Of a stretch of 64,000 bases of DNA, positions 11,774-21,582 are shown piece after piece. Both the position numbers and the translations under genes were made by a program. This stretch comes from Ischnura elegans (lineage: Eukaryota > Arthropoda > Insecta > Odonata > Coenagrionidae): contig NC_060252.1 of NCBI RefSeq assembly GCF_921293095.1, positions 7,378,001 through 7,442,000 on the forward strand, read 5' to 3'. Under the pieces are notes generated by a model. The model did not search any database. It was given only the letters and a program-made list of their open reading frames with translations, and was not told the origin of the DNA. Every line of letters starts with the position of its first letter. Position 1 is the stretch's first letter.

Positions 11774-12271
11774 GCACGTTCCGTGGTTCGACAGCGAATC
11801 AGAAAATGCGTGACTTGCACCAAACTGAAGGCTTCGTGCAAGGTGCCGAGAATGGGAGATTTACCCTCCCCTCGGGTGGTGGCAACGCGTCCATTCTTAC
11901 ACACAGGTGTTGATTTTGGTGGACCATTTCTTGCAAAGGAATCCTTCGGGCGATCCTCTAAATCTTGGAAGGCGTACCTATGTTTATTTGTATGTTTACC
12001 CACAAAGACCATCCATTTAGAGCTCGTGTCGAACTTAACCTCAGATGCATTTATTGCTGCACTTGAGCGTTTTATATCTCGAAGAGGTTTATGCACGGAC
12101 ATATATTCAGATTGTGGATCCAATTTTGTAGGCGCCAGTCGATACTTAACAGGAATTGATCGTCAATGGCGAGAGGTGCTGAGTTCAACGAATATGATAG
12201 ATAACCTTTCTAACAGAAACATTCGCTGGCATTTCAATCCTCCCGCAGCGCCTCACTTTGGGGGACTGTAG
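11774..12271 (+). pseudogene. BEL/Pao integrase core, broken
   Basis: Same reading frame as the preceding segment, separated from it only by a single TGA. It carries the two cysteines of the zinc-binding region (KCVTCTKLKA) and then the catalytic core: first aspartate in GVDFGGPF, second in DIYSDCGSNFVGA, and the PPAAPHFGG signature. The codon normally giving tryptophan after GGL is TAG (12269-12271), directly before the codon for the expected catalytic glutamate. Another TAG follows two codons later. The C-terminal part and the 3' LTR are not visible. This is a decayed retrotransposon that is not expected to be active. Confidence 0.85.
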
Positions 12272-12776
12272 GAGAACTAGTTTCCAAAATTATTTTTTAT
12301 TTTTTTACTAGGTATTTAATTTAGCACACATAGGAATCCACACATATATGTATCCACATAGGAATACTTGCCTCCCTCCCACCCTCCGCCTCATCGCCAG
12401 AATTGAAAACTTTGGAACAATCATGCATATGGCTACACCAGCAAGCTTTCAACCCGTCTGGTCTTAACAGGGCCCACTCCTCTTGATAGCCCTCTCCTCT
12501 TTTCCCTCCCCCGTTCCCCACCCTCTTCCTACCACCTTCTCATCCTAATCTCCTCAGCCTCTGGTCATCCTCTCTCCTCCTCCTCTGCCCCTACTCGTCT
12601 CCTTCCACATGAAGACCGCAACGGTAGAAAATTCGAAACTTTACGTGTTCTTTTATTTGTGTTTAAGTATTTTTGTGGTCTCTCTTCGCATTGACAGAAC
12701 CTTATTTCTCTCACTTTGTCGTCGCACTTTCCTAGTATTCTTTTAACAAAATCTTATTCAAAATTACCTGTTATTT
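12272..12776. other. No gene; pyrimidine-rich stretch
   Basis: A C/T-rich tract runs from about 12480 to 12600 on the plus strand. The antisense open frame over it is compositional and has no recognisable domain. The 3' end of the BEL element may once have been here, but no LTR is recognisable. Confidence 0.5.
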
Positions 12777-12822
12777 CCCGAATATATTTATTCCAAGATA
12801 GAAACTTACTTATGATTACTCA
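12777..12822 (+). repeat. 46-bp direct repeat flanking the BEL remnant, right copy
   Basis: Partner of 9187-9232, with a few substitutions. It is immediately followed by a decayed SINE copy. Confidence 0.5.
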
Positions 12823-12827
12823 CTGAT

Positions 12828-12929
12828 TAATAGCTTCATAAGCTAAAGAACTCGACCGGAAATCTGGGAATCCGGGTTCGATGCTCTGTCAAGGGGAATG
12901 ATTTTTTTCTCTGGGAATTTTTCACACGA
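12828..12929 (+). repeat. Decayed copy of the tRNA-derived SINE
   Basis: Carries CTCGACCGGAAATC, a damaged B box (GGGTTCGATGC) and the body start GAATGATTTTTTTCTC, all aligning to the SINE at 10855-10954. The A box and acceptor stem are eroded. It runs in the same direction as the BEL-embedded copies. Confidence 0.7.
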
Positions 12930-14277
12930 AGCAAAATTCATGATTCAATAGCATAATAAATGATGAATTAATTTCTAAAAATCGGTGTGTAAGCATAGAA
13001 CAATATCTTTGGTGATAAAAATTTCTAAATCGAGCAATGGAAGCTCTTCTCCACCAATTTAATTAAAGACATACTGTAAATAATCTCAATTTCATGAGCC
13101 TTACTGGCTAAGTTATAACAAAAGGAAGAGTTTTTAAAGAATAAAAATGAGTTAATATGTTTTATACTAATTCCTTTTTATGAAAATACAGCACCTCACC
13201 ACCATTGCGAACGCAAAGGACACCGAGACAACACACAGCGGCGGGCGCTCTACATCATCTATTCATCGATTCTAATGAGAACACGGCGGTCTATTTGAAG
13301 AGATTCCGCCGGTTACCCTCACGTCTCGAAGGAATGTCAGATCTCAAGCCATCACGGAAGAAGAGAGTTTCAGATGATTTTGATCTCACTAATTCTGCTA
13401 AATTATCACAAATAAATGTATTTATTTATAACAATTTAATGGCAAGGCTTGGTGAGGAATCTCTCCAACGAGGACGTTTCTATACGCAAGTGTGTATGCA
13501 TGTATTATGACTTTTTGAACGAGATTCAGTGTTCAAGGTTCAATTTTGGATCCTATAAATTTCCAATCCAATTCTTTACAGTATACAGAAATGATATATT
13601 TTTTGCTGTTATTCATTGTAATAATTTATTTGATGTTGTAATTATTACGGTTAGCATTCTAAAACCAGCCATCAGAGGCACTTACTTGATTGAAGATGAT
13701 AAATGTATTGTATCATGACAATAATGTAATAAGAAATAAAGATGACAATCCTGCTTCGATGAGCAGCAAGAGTGAAGAGGAAAAGAAGATAAAATTACTC
13801 AATCACGGTAGTATTCATGGTAATGATTTGGGTTGACAATCCATCCGACAGACGGAGTGCTGTTCTCCAAGAGCCTTCTTCACAGTACTCTACTCAGAGG
13901 AATCTTTGAAAAATCTCCCCCTCCACCAGTGTTTGAATCCGGACCCATTGGTAAAACTCAATACTAACTCCTCTACAACAACCAGATCCCAGAGTGCTAG
14001 CATGAGAATAGGAAAAAATAATAAACCTACTCTGTGTCCTTGAGTAACTTTTTCACTCAATGGATATCGTACTATTTGTAAATAGCACAATTTATATGTA
14101 GTTGCCTATTCAGAGTGAGATAAAGTTATAACATTTCGTCAAAAGTCACGCTTGATCAAAAAAATCTTTTTTATGCCAAGGGATTACATAAATGATGATA
14201 GTGTGAAATAAAGACTATACCAAGCGAGTGAAAGTGATATTAAATGAGAGAAAGTCATAACATGGCGGCAAACCTCG
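12930..14277. other. No gene recognised
   Basis: AT-rich with one GC-richer patch at about 13195-13380. An open frame there (13205-13510) follows an acceptor-like AAAATACAG at 13190. Its arginine-rich peptide is not recognised, so I do not call an exon. The rest holds only short frames. Confidence 0.4.
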
Positions 14278-15190
14278 AAATATCACAAAAGTTGTCTCCA
14301 TTATACGCCAAATATGCAATTATCAATTTTTTTAAATGCTCAAAAAAACTGTATAAATCAATCGATTTTGATAATATGCGTTTAGAAATGATGAAAGTAT
14401 TATATCTCTATAATCTTAACAGTTTCAATACTAAATTTTAACAAATTTAATAATACCACAAATATTCACACTATTATACGCTAAAAATGCTATTATCAAT
14501 CTAAACGAATGCTCATTAAAACTGTAATAATCAACTGATTTTGATCAGATACGTTTTATATTGATACAATTATTAAACCATTATCGCCAGTTAACTTTCA
14601 TTTCTCCATTCTGATAACTTTATAAAATAAATCAAAATGTGCACCTAGTATATATACTAGGTGCACGTATACGCTCAAAATTCAATTGTCAATCTAAACA
14701 AATGGTCATAAAAAATGTATAAATCAACCTATTTTGGTCAGATACGATTTACATTGATTCAATTCTCGTATTATACCACTAACAATATTGTTCAAGTTTC
14801 AGTACTGTATTCTAAAAAATTTCTAAATATCACAAAAGTTGTCACTATTATAAGCTCAAAATGCCATTGTCAATCCAAACAAATGTTCGTAAAACTGTAT
14901 TAATGAACCGGTATTCATCAAATATGTTTTAAATTGATGCAATTATTAATCCAATAACATCTTTAAAGTTTCAGTGCGGCATTCAAACAAATTTCTATAA
15001 CATCACAAAAGGTGTGACTTATACTCCCAAAATTCAATTTTTAATTTAAACAAATGCACATACAAACTGTATTAATAAACCGTTTTATTCGGATACGTTT
15101 CAAATTGATGCAATATTAAACCATTAACATCTTTAAAGTTTAAATCCTAAATTCAAAGAACTATCTAAGATATCACAAAAGAGTTTACAT
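14278..15190 (+). repeat. Diverged tandem repeat, period about 172 bp
   Basis: Successive monomers begin with ATATCACAAAAG-like words at about 14281, 14454, 14828, 15000 and 15171. They share the internal words CTATTATACGCTCAAAATGC, ATCAACCGATTTTGATC and ATACGTTTTAAATTGATGCA. The interval 14454-14828 holds two monomers. Spacings of 171-173 bp are typical of satellite DNA of nucleosomal length. Copies are strongly diverged, so the array is old. Confidence 0.7.
14639..14666. repeat. Perfect 28-bp palindrome in the tandem array
   Basis: The half-site GTGCACCTAGTATA is followed directly by its reverse complement, with no spacer. It replaces the usual start of the third monomer of the tandem array. 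Confidence 0.7.
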
Positions 15191-15839
15191 CCTCGTCATT
15201 AAAAGTGTGTTTAACACACAGGTTTAACATCTATTTCAATTCATCATACCTCAACTCTCCATCGGTGCCTCCCCAAAATACACGCATTCGCCGACAAGTT
15301 ACATTAACATAATGCTGGCATAGAATTTTTCAATGAAAACTCTTCACGCTTTCACTTCTCTGTATTAGATGAGCACTCGCTCCTGACATTGGGTAACTCA
15401 GTGTGAATATTCACACTAAATCCTTGATACACGCACTCTGTTGGCAGTATGGCCAATGCTCTGTATGCAGCAGACGGCTTGAAAGTGTGCGATGGAAGGT
15501 TGTTAATAATCAAGTACTTTGATTCAATCTTTTCATTAATGGAACATTGCACTCCTATTTCGTAAAATCACGAAAACAAGAAATAGTCGGAAAGCTACAA
15601 CCCAAACAAGAAATTGCACCGACGGCATATTACATACATTTAAATGAAAAGACGGAATTGTGACAGCGGAAATGTATGTAATGTATACAAATATAAGCCA
15701 TACATTAAAATATCTTAGATTTATGATGGATTAGCTATTATACGTTCATGCATATTTTTGAACAGTTTTAATGAAAGGAAACTGGTACGAATTGGTGAAC
15801 CAAATTGGAAGAGATACAATATTCTGATCGTACACCTGA
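15191..15839. other. No gene recognised
   Basis: Unremarkable sequence. The minus-strand frame 15352-15552 has no support. Confidence 0.5.
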
Positions 15840-15849
15840 TAAAAATAAA

Positions 15850-16040
15850 CTCCTCCATTGAGGAGAGGTCTACCCTCTATTGAGGGTAAGGGAAGGATAG
15901 GTGTACCCTTCCTATACCCTTCAGCAAGGGTACACGAAGGGTATTTTAGAACATTGGCGGGTAGGCCCTCTCCTTCCTGGAGTGTAAGGGAAGGGTTTGG
16001 CCAGCCTCAATGAAGGGTACAGGAAGGGCAGGACTAATAT
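15850..16040. repeat. Cluster of ACCCTTC/GAAGGGT inverted and direct repeats
   Basis: Words such as TACCCTTC and GAAGGGTA alternate in both orientations many times in about 190 bp. Local hairpins form, for example TACCCTTCAGCAAGGGTA at about 15916. The region is compact, GC-richer than its surroundings and non-coding. It may be the core of a small foldback element. Confidence 0.55.
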
Positions 16041-16159
16041 AAAAACTGAAAATCCATAAATTAACATAAAAATTTAAAAAATCGCTAAGCAACTAAATTA
16101 AACGAATGGGGATGAGTTTTAACAGTGATTTCTAAAATTATAAGACAGAGAAAAAATTG

Positions 16160-16245
16160 GCCTACACATGGGCTTGAACCCAGAACCTACATATTGGCGG
16201 ATGACGAACTAGTGCCTTAACAACCTCGGCTTTAGAGGTACTCGT
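16160..16245 (-). repeat. tRNA-derived remnant
   Basis: The minus strand reads a good B box in TGGGTTCAAGCCC (about 16172), with a T-stem-like inverted repeat (TGGG/CCCA). It is preceded by GGTTGTTAAGGCACTAG, which resembles a D-arm with an A box. No complete acceptor stem is seen. It is best taken as a SINE head of a family different from the one at 10694. Confidence 0.45.
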
Positions 16246-16497
16246 TCGTGGTGCTTCTTAACAAAATTTCTACTACAAAATCTTAAGATTAGATTCGCAC
16301 CCGAGCCTATGTGGAAGAAAGCTGTGACTTTTCTCTACCACACCTATTTCCTTTCAGAAAATAAGATCGGCATACAAATACCGAACATAACTCTCACCAT
16401 GTCATTGTCAGGCATACAAATAGGTTACATCCTAAAAATGTGAGTGAAAGAACTTCTAAATGACCTTTGTTCACACAATTATAGAATATATTGTGTA

Positions 16498-16960
16498 CAG
16501 TGGCGTAGCCAGGAATTTCGTTCAGGGGGGGGGAGTCCAAAACCAGGTGGGGAAATTTTTGAAAAACAGGATACTAAGTAATGGGTTTTCAACTAATTCA
16601 AACACTTTCCATAATGGAAAAAAACTTCAATAGTTACAGAAATACTTTTTTAAATTCATTATTTTTCAATATTCTGTTTTCTTTTATGAAGGGAAAAGAT
16701 TGTGTTTTTATATTTCGGGGGGCGGAGGGTATGATTCAAAGACTGCTTACGTTCTTGTACAGAACTCGCTATATACTCGGCGAGGACGAGGGTGGGGACA
16801 AGGTCGGTAAAGGACTTCATGGACCTTGGGTGGGGATAGTGACTATGCCAGGGCGTGGCGGCGCGCCGCCCTCTGCCCATAACGCCATAAATTTGGTTTT
16901 AAGAGTGCGCTCTCGATGCCTAAAGTGGCTCCTGTAGTTTTATTACATGCACTCTGGCTA
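16498..16960. mobile_element. One end of a hAT-like MITE
   Basis: Starts CAGTGGCGTAGCCAGGAATT followed by a G-run, the typical left terminus of this CAGKGGCG group. The matching right terminus was not found, so the end given is only the limit of G/C-rich patches that look related. The open frames over it are not supported as genes. Confidence 0.45.
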
Positions 16961-17094
16961 TTTTTGAGTCAGAGGCGAATCTTTAGAGCATGACGACAAA
17001 AATTCATATAAAAAATTACAACGAGAAATTGATGTAATGTCCCTCGATTTAAATTAAAAAATATTAATTTGAATTTTTTCTTTGCATTGCTTAG

Positions 17095-17253
17095 GAATCA
17101 CGATGCAATGGTTGGTTTCCATCAGAGATCTTGAATATCCCTGGTTTTGAATGGAAGGCCAGATTTTACGGCACGGAGGAATCGTTTAGATTGCAAAGGT
17201 TTTCGTTGCCTCTTCATTGGGCAGGCAATATTAGAAATTCAGCCAAAAAATAG
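17095..17253 (+). CDS. Possible terminal exon, unidentified
   Basis: A strong acceptor (TTTTTTCTTTGCATTGCTTAG) ends at 17094, followed by 52 open codons and a TAG at 17251-17253. The peptide contains FPSEILNIPGFEWKARFYG and ends in lysines. It has no start codon upstream, as expected for an internal or last exon. I do not recognise the family. Another frame of the same segment is closed early, which favours this one. It could equally be a relic. Confidence 0.3.
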   Translation, partial: ESRCNGWFPSEILNIPGFEWKARFYGTEESFRLQRFSLPLHWAGNIRNSAKK

Positions 17254-18652
17254 ATTAAGTGTCGTAATTAAAAGTAAAATATCTCTCATTGACACGTAAA
17301 GGTATTGAGTAACTATTTTTTTCGCAATATTTTTCTAGTAACTAAGTCTTTTCACCTAAAAACGACAAAAACCTAAATCAGATAACCAGATGTGATGAAT
17401 TGATGTGCAAATTAAAATAATTGTGCGGCAACCGAATTTTTTACGCGAAATTCCCGCGCATAAAATAGGTCGAGTGTTACAAATAATTACAATCTGAAAG
17501 CAGGGACTCAAAAAAAACAGCGGACAGTCAACAGCCCAAATGCTAAGGTAGGAATTGAATATCAACAATTAAATAAACTCGTAAGAATTAAACAGCCATG
17601 CAACATCCTCTAGGCCTAATGGTGGGTTTCACGAAGTTTAATAGATCAGAAAAAGTCCATAATGTGCGTGCAGCATCAAAATATCCGCCCCCGAGGATCC
17701 GTAAAATCTCCGGTCCATGCAAAAACCACATTTTCAACCACAATTAGGAGGTTCAAAGTGTTAAAAAAATTGAATAATATAAGAAATATTTCGGAAGAAA
17801 AAACTAGAATGAAAACAAATTGCGATAAAAACATCCCAAAATCAAAAAATTGATAGCCGTGCAGTGACGTGATTATTGAAGGAAGAAAATCAATTTGAAT
17901 GGGAAATCTTTCGCGTGAAAAAAAAACACGGAAAAAAAACGAAAAGGGAAAGAAACACACCTAGATGTGAGTGACTCCAAAAGGAAAAAATTAATCGTGA
18001 TAATAAATACGAGGTAAAGCTTTTGAAAGTGGTGCACTGTGTAGGAAAATGAATTCCGATGGAAAATAGTTCCAACGAAACATGGCTCGAAATTAAAAAT
18101 TAATCGCAGAGATGAATATTTACAATAGGGTGGATTCTTATTATTTTTTATTTCCTATATCGAAAGATTATTACTCCTGGAATACGTATTTCACGCTTTT
18201 AGATTTTTAAATGACGATATCTATTTTTCGCGATTAAACGAAAAGTGAAAAATTTCAAGCGCGCGAAAACGCGACGGCTAAATAGGAATGCTGGGAAAAC
18301 TCCTTGTGACGTCATTCTGGTTCCCGCTGCCGCAAGTGAGGCGACCTTGGGGCGAGGCTTTGAGCGCTGATACGACGCAGGATGCTAGCAGGTACCAGAG
18401 TACCCTGCTAGCTGGTAGCGCTTGGCTTCAATAAGGATTTTTAATACCTTATCAAACGAAGGAAACTTTCCGACTCTAGGCAGTTTTAATAGGTGATCAT
18501 TAAGAAATATTTCCCTGAGCTCTGTGCCTCATGCATGCATTGGTAATCTCAGACGATGTAAAACTCCTATCTACTCGTATAGAAACTAGGTCCCTGTGAC
18601 GTCACGTGGAGTGGCATCGCATGGGCGCCAATATGGCCTTTTTCAAATGCCG
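17254..18652. other. No gene recognised
   Basis: AT-rich DNA. Two TGACGTCA words lie at about 18307 and 18597, and a 12-bp imperfect hairpin lies at 18384-18412. The short overlapping frames around 17660-18075 are compositional. Confidence 0.5.
18384..18412. repeat. Hairpin in GC-rich patch
   Basis: GCTAGCAG-GTAC pairs with GTAC-C-CTGCTAGC around the loop CAGA, with one bulged base. It is non-coding. Confidence 0.5.
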
Positions 18653-19240
18653 TTAACCCTTTAATCGGTGACGCAGCAGTCTGAGACACCGCTGCGTTTC
18701 TAAAATTATGAATATTTTCAAAATAATATTTCAAAATATCTATAATTCTTGTTAGCTTCACATTTTTGCATAACAAGGACATCCCACTCTTAATTAATGT
18801 TCCTTTTATTAAATTTTGTAAATTTGAATTTCAATTCGATTAGCAGTCTGTGAGACCGTACGTCACTAGCATAAGAAAGCATCAAGAAAGGAATAAGCTG
18901 CATAAATTTCATAGCTACTTACTACTTAGCCTTCCAACTTTAACGTTTAAGGCTTTTTTTTAATCTGGCGACATATTGATGCATAAATAGAATAATTATA
19001 ACTCGAGTGTTTTGGGCATCAGTTTTTTAAGCCTGCTTCAAATCACAATTTTTAATGACAAATTGGTTCGTATTGGGAGTGTAAAAATTTTCATATAAGT
19101 TTAAGAATAGTTTAGCATTCAAACAAAAATTAAACAAAACAATAACAATGGCGATACAAAATTTTATGAATTTTTGATTTATTGCGGTCTCCAAGACCTA
19201 GTAGTGTAACAAATATTTGACGTCACTGGTTAAGGGTTAA
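18653..19240. mobile_element. Non-autonomous piggyBac-like element
   Basis: TTAA at 18653-18656 and 19237-19240 borders inverted ends: CCCTTTAATCGGTGACG on the left, and the reverse complement of CCCTTAACCAGTGACG on the right. TTAA duplication with ends starting CCY is the hallmark of the piggyBac superfamily. There is no transposase frame in the 580-bp interior, so it must have been moved in trans. Confidence 0.6.
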
Positions 19241-19725
19241 AATTGACCATTGCCATTCGCCTAAACTGGGATTTCTAAAACCAAATGATTTGTGTATATT
19301 ATGATTACACTTATGGTGGTTAACGAATCACAATCAATGCCTTTCGTTTTCTTTGATGAAGGAAACTACCCTGTTGGTCTTGATGGCAAAAAATCAATGC
19401 CGATGAAAAATATTGGCAATGAAAATAACGCCAAAAAAATGTCAACATCAAATACCTAGCAACTCGGAAAAGTGATTTTAAAAGGTAGGAAAATGTATCC
19501 TGATTAAAAATATTAAAGATTTAAAAAAAACTCCAAAAATGAGAAAATTACGCAATTGAAAAAGTGGCCACGATTCAGAAAATCGATTTGGATGAAAATA
19601 ATCTTTTAATAAAAAGAAACTTGAGTTTTGAAAATTACGTAATTGGAAGAAAAAGTTTGGTAATGCGGTCCAGAGGTTGAAAACTCAATTGTGACGAAAA
19701 AATAGTGGCAAACAATCGCTCATAC
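19241..19725. other. No gene recognised
   Basis: A-rich non-coding DNA with repeated AAAAAT-type words and no clear boundaries. Confidence 0.5.
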
Positions 19726-19771
19726 GCATCTTTTAGTGATTCAACCCATGGGTTGAATCACTAAAAGATGC
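19726..19771. repeat. Perfect 46-bp palindrome
   Basis: The 23-nt half starts GCATCTTTTAGTGATTCAAC and ends at CCATGG in the centre. The second half is its exact reverse complement with no spacer. No target duplication or related copy was noticed. Confidence 0.8.
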
Positions 19772-20035
19772 ATATCTATATATGAAGCACATTGCCTTGC
19801 CTTCTTTCCTTCTTTCTTAGATAATCATCTTCCTCTAAAGCCAACGAAAATCTGCAGAGGAAGAAGATAGCTCAGAATACATGAATTAGGATGAGCAAAA
19901 ATTCCCCTGGACTGGGAATTTTTTCTCAAGGCAATTCATATATATATTTCACTGATGTTCACGTGGCAGGCTTCAAAATATTACACATAATTCACTAGTT
20001 CAAGTGGTACGACAACTGGCATGTAGTATTCAGGA
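19772..20035. other. No gene recognised
   Basis: AT-rich spacer between the palindrome and the MITE pair, with TATATA-type runs and no coding signal. Confidence 0.5.
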
Positions 20036-20757
20036 CATTGGCGCCGACTCCATGGGGCTTGAGGGGGCCCGAGCCCCCTCAAAGATTCGTTTGGGGGGGT
20101 GGAGCCCCCTCAATAATTCAAGAAAATAATTAAGTTATATTATGCTTTGTGAAATCACAAAAATATATTGTTAATTTTTATTTCCCATGTTTGACGATAG
20201 TTACCTTTTAAATAAATTCAACAATGTGTGTTGAAACAAATAATTATAAGGTTAAGCAGGTTAACTGAATCAAGTAGTGTGAATCATGGTAGTGTTTCGG
20301 TGCTGCAACACACTTTGGATTTAACCTCTTCCCGGGGAAAGACCTCCGATATGGGCCCAGGGGCGCCGACTTATAAAAAATATTGGGGGGGCCCATATCG
20401 GAGGTCTTGCTCCGGGAAGAGGTTAAATTCAAAGTGTGTCGCAGCACCGAAACACTATCACGATTCACACCACTTGTTTTCAGCTAACCTGCCTTCTACC
20501 GTATTAATTATTCGTATAAACTCATTACTGAATGTTTTTTAAAAGGTAACTATCGTCAAACATGGGAAAAAAAATTACTGATATATTTTTGTGATTTCAC
20601 AAAGCATAAGCAATATAACTTAATTATTTTCTTGAATTATTGAGGGGGCTCGGCCCCCCCAAACGAATCTTTGAGGGGGCTCGGGCCCCCTCAGGCCCCA
20701 TGGAGTCGGCGCCACTGTATGGGCCCCCCCAATATTTTTTATAAGTCAGCGCCCCTG
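20036..20757 (+). mobile_element. hAT-type MITE interrupted by its own sibling (outer copy)
   Basis: The outer copy comprises 20036-20357 plus 20726-20757, about 354 bp. Its ends are CATTGGCGCCGAC on the left and the reverse complement of CAGGGGCGCTGAC on the right. The target duplication is ATTCAGGA (20028-20035) against ATTGAGGA (20758-20765), 7 of 8. Eight-base duplications and CAG-type ends indicate hAT. It encodes no protein. A second member of the same family interrupts it in the opposite orientation, producing an inverted repeat of about 680 bp. Confidence 0.8.
20358..20717 (-). mobile_element. hAT-type MITE inserted in the outer sibling (inner copy)
   Basis: A 360-bp element with ends CAGGGGCGCCGAC and, inverted, CAGTGGCGCCGAC. 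It is flanked by the exact 8-bp duplication TATGGGCC (20350-20357 and 20718-20725). It aligns along its full length with the reverse complement of the outer copy, differing at scattered positions. Open frames at 20228-20542 and 20244-20468 are artefacts of this inverted repeat. Confidence 0.85.
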
Positions 20758-20765
20758 ATTGAGGA

Positions 20766-21157
20766 TAAGTACCTCAATTCAAATCAGCCCTGTAATGGCA
20801 AATGATTTTTCCACCATAGACTTTTCCTAATTTTTTTCCCCACACTTAAAGATGACACTTGTTTATGTAAAAAAATCACAGCAACTCTGCCATATAAAAA
20901 AACATCCAAAAAGGACAGGGAACCACTGGAAACAAAGCATATCCTTTGGTGGAACATTAATATGAGTCAATCCGCATGATTGTGGACAGTATCACAGACG
21001 TAGTATGCCAAAGCAAGCTCCTTCGTAGGGAAAGCTGCATTAGGAGTGGGCAAAACAACACAAAAAACAGAAATTCAAGACAAAGCGGATGATGTTGGCA
21101 ATGCAAAAAGTCATCAAGCTTGCAAATAAATGCAGATCGAACATATTACAATACCAT
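20766..21157 (-). other. Probable GNPDA 3' untranslated region and downstream DNA
   Basis: Lies directly downstream of the GNPDA stop on the minus strand. I see no canonical minus-strand AATAAA, so the transcript end cannot be placed. No other feature is visible. Confidence 0.4.
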
Positions 21158-21220
21158 TTAAGGTTCAATCTGCTCAGAACCTTCACCGACGATCAACTTT
21201 TTATGGACTGCATACAACTC
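21158..21220 (-). CDS. GNPDA: GNPDA last coding exon
   Basis: The final 20 codons and stop of glucosamine-6-phosphate isomerase/deaminase. The acceptor TGACTTATTGTGCACAG immediately precedes the exon at 21221 (minus strand). The peptide starts ELYAVHKKLIV and ends in EP before TAA at 21158-21160. It joins in phase 0 to the exon ending at 21369. The family's C-terminus after the conserved VKTVKYFK varies but keeps a VHxKL core, which is present. The tail is shorter than in vertebrate GNPDA1. Assignment rests on phase, splice site and the short VHKKL match. Confidence 0.75.
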   Translation of the reverse strand, partial: ELYAVHKKLIVGEGSEQIEP

Positions 21221-21368
21221 CTGTGCACAATAAGTCAAATGAAACACACAACTTTTGAGTCATAATAGAAGGAAAAATAAGCTTAAATCAAAAGCAACAT
21301 ATCCTAAGATTACATAAAGTATAAGAGAACACAGTCAACGCGTCGTTTGAAACTGGGTTTGAGCATAC

Positions 21369-21441
21369 CTTGAAATATTTGACAGTCTTAACTCGAAGCT
21401 CCAGCGTTGTGTCTTCATCACAGATCATGATGGTTCGGGGG
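21369..21441 (-). CDS. GNPDA: GNPDA penultimate coding exon, 3' part (split by retrotransposon)
   Basis: Second half of the exon that continues from 25345-25245. It encodes RTIMICDEDTTLEL followed by RVKTVKYFK, a conserved C-terminal segment of glucosamine-6-phosphate deaminases (cytosolic enzyme converting glucosamine-6-phosphate to fructose-6-phosphate and ammonia). The donor AAG/GTATGC lies at 21369/21368. Bases 21437-21441 (GGGGG on plus) are one copy of the 5-bp target duplication. Without the element the exon is 174 bp, 58 codons, phase 0 at both ends. With the element present, minus-strand translation coming from 25345 meets TAA two codons after the duplicated site, so this segment would not be translated unless the insert were removed or skipped. 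Confidence 0.9.
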
Positions 21442-21582
21442 TGTAATATATTTGTGTTTTATATTGTATTGCTTATATGTGTAAAAGTGCATTTTGTTGC
21501 GCAATTGTTTTGGCGCCAATAAACGGGAAGTAGCGTTCCTGAACCACTCAAGCTGCGACCGTGAACGAGCTTAGTCATTACA
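21442..21582 (+). repeat. 5' LTR of the Mag-like element
   Basis: 141 bp, with no difference from the 3' LTR seen on reading. It contains a TATAT-rich start and AATAAA (about 21517), which can serve as polyadenylation signal. Such short LTRs are characteristic of the Mag lineage. The last base is the A of the ATG that opens gag. Confidence 0.92.

Noticed and set aside
12321-12521. Minus-strand 66-residue ORF after the BEL remnant
   Set aside because: It follows from the pyrimidine-rich tract on the plus strand.
14278-15190. CRISPR-like array
   Set aside because: Units are about 172 bp, diverged and without unique spacers, in a eukaryotic genome; they are satellite-like.
20228-20542. Overlapping plus and minus ORFs with almost the same peptide
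   Set aside because: They are a product of the inverted repeat made by the two MITE copies.
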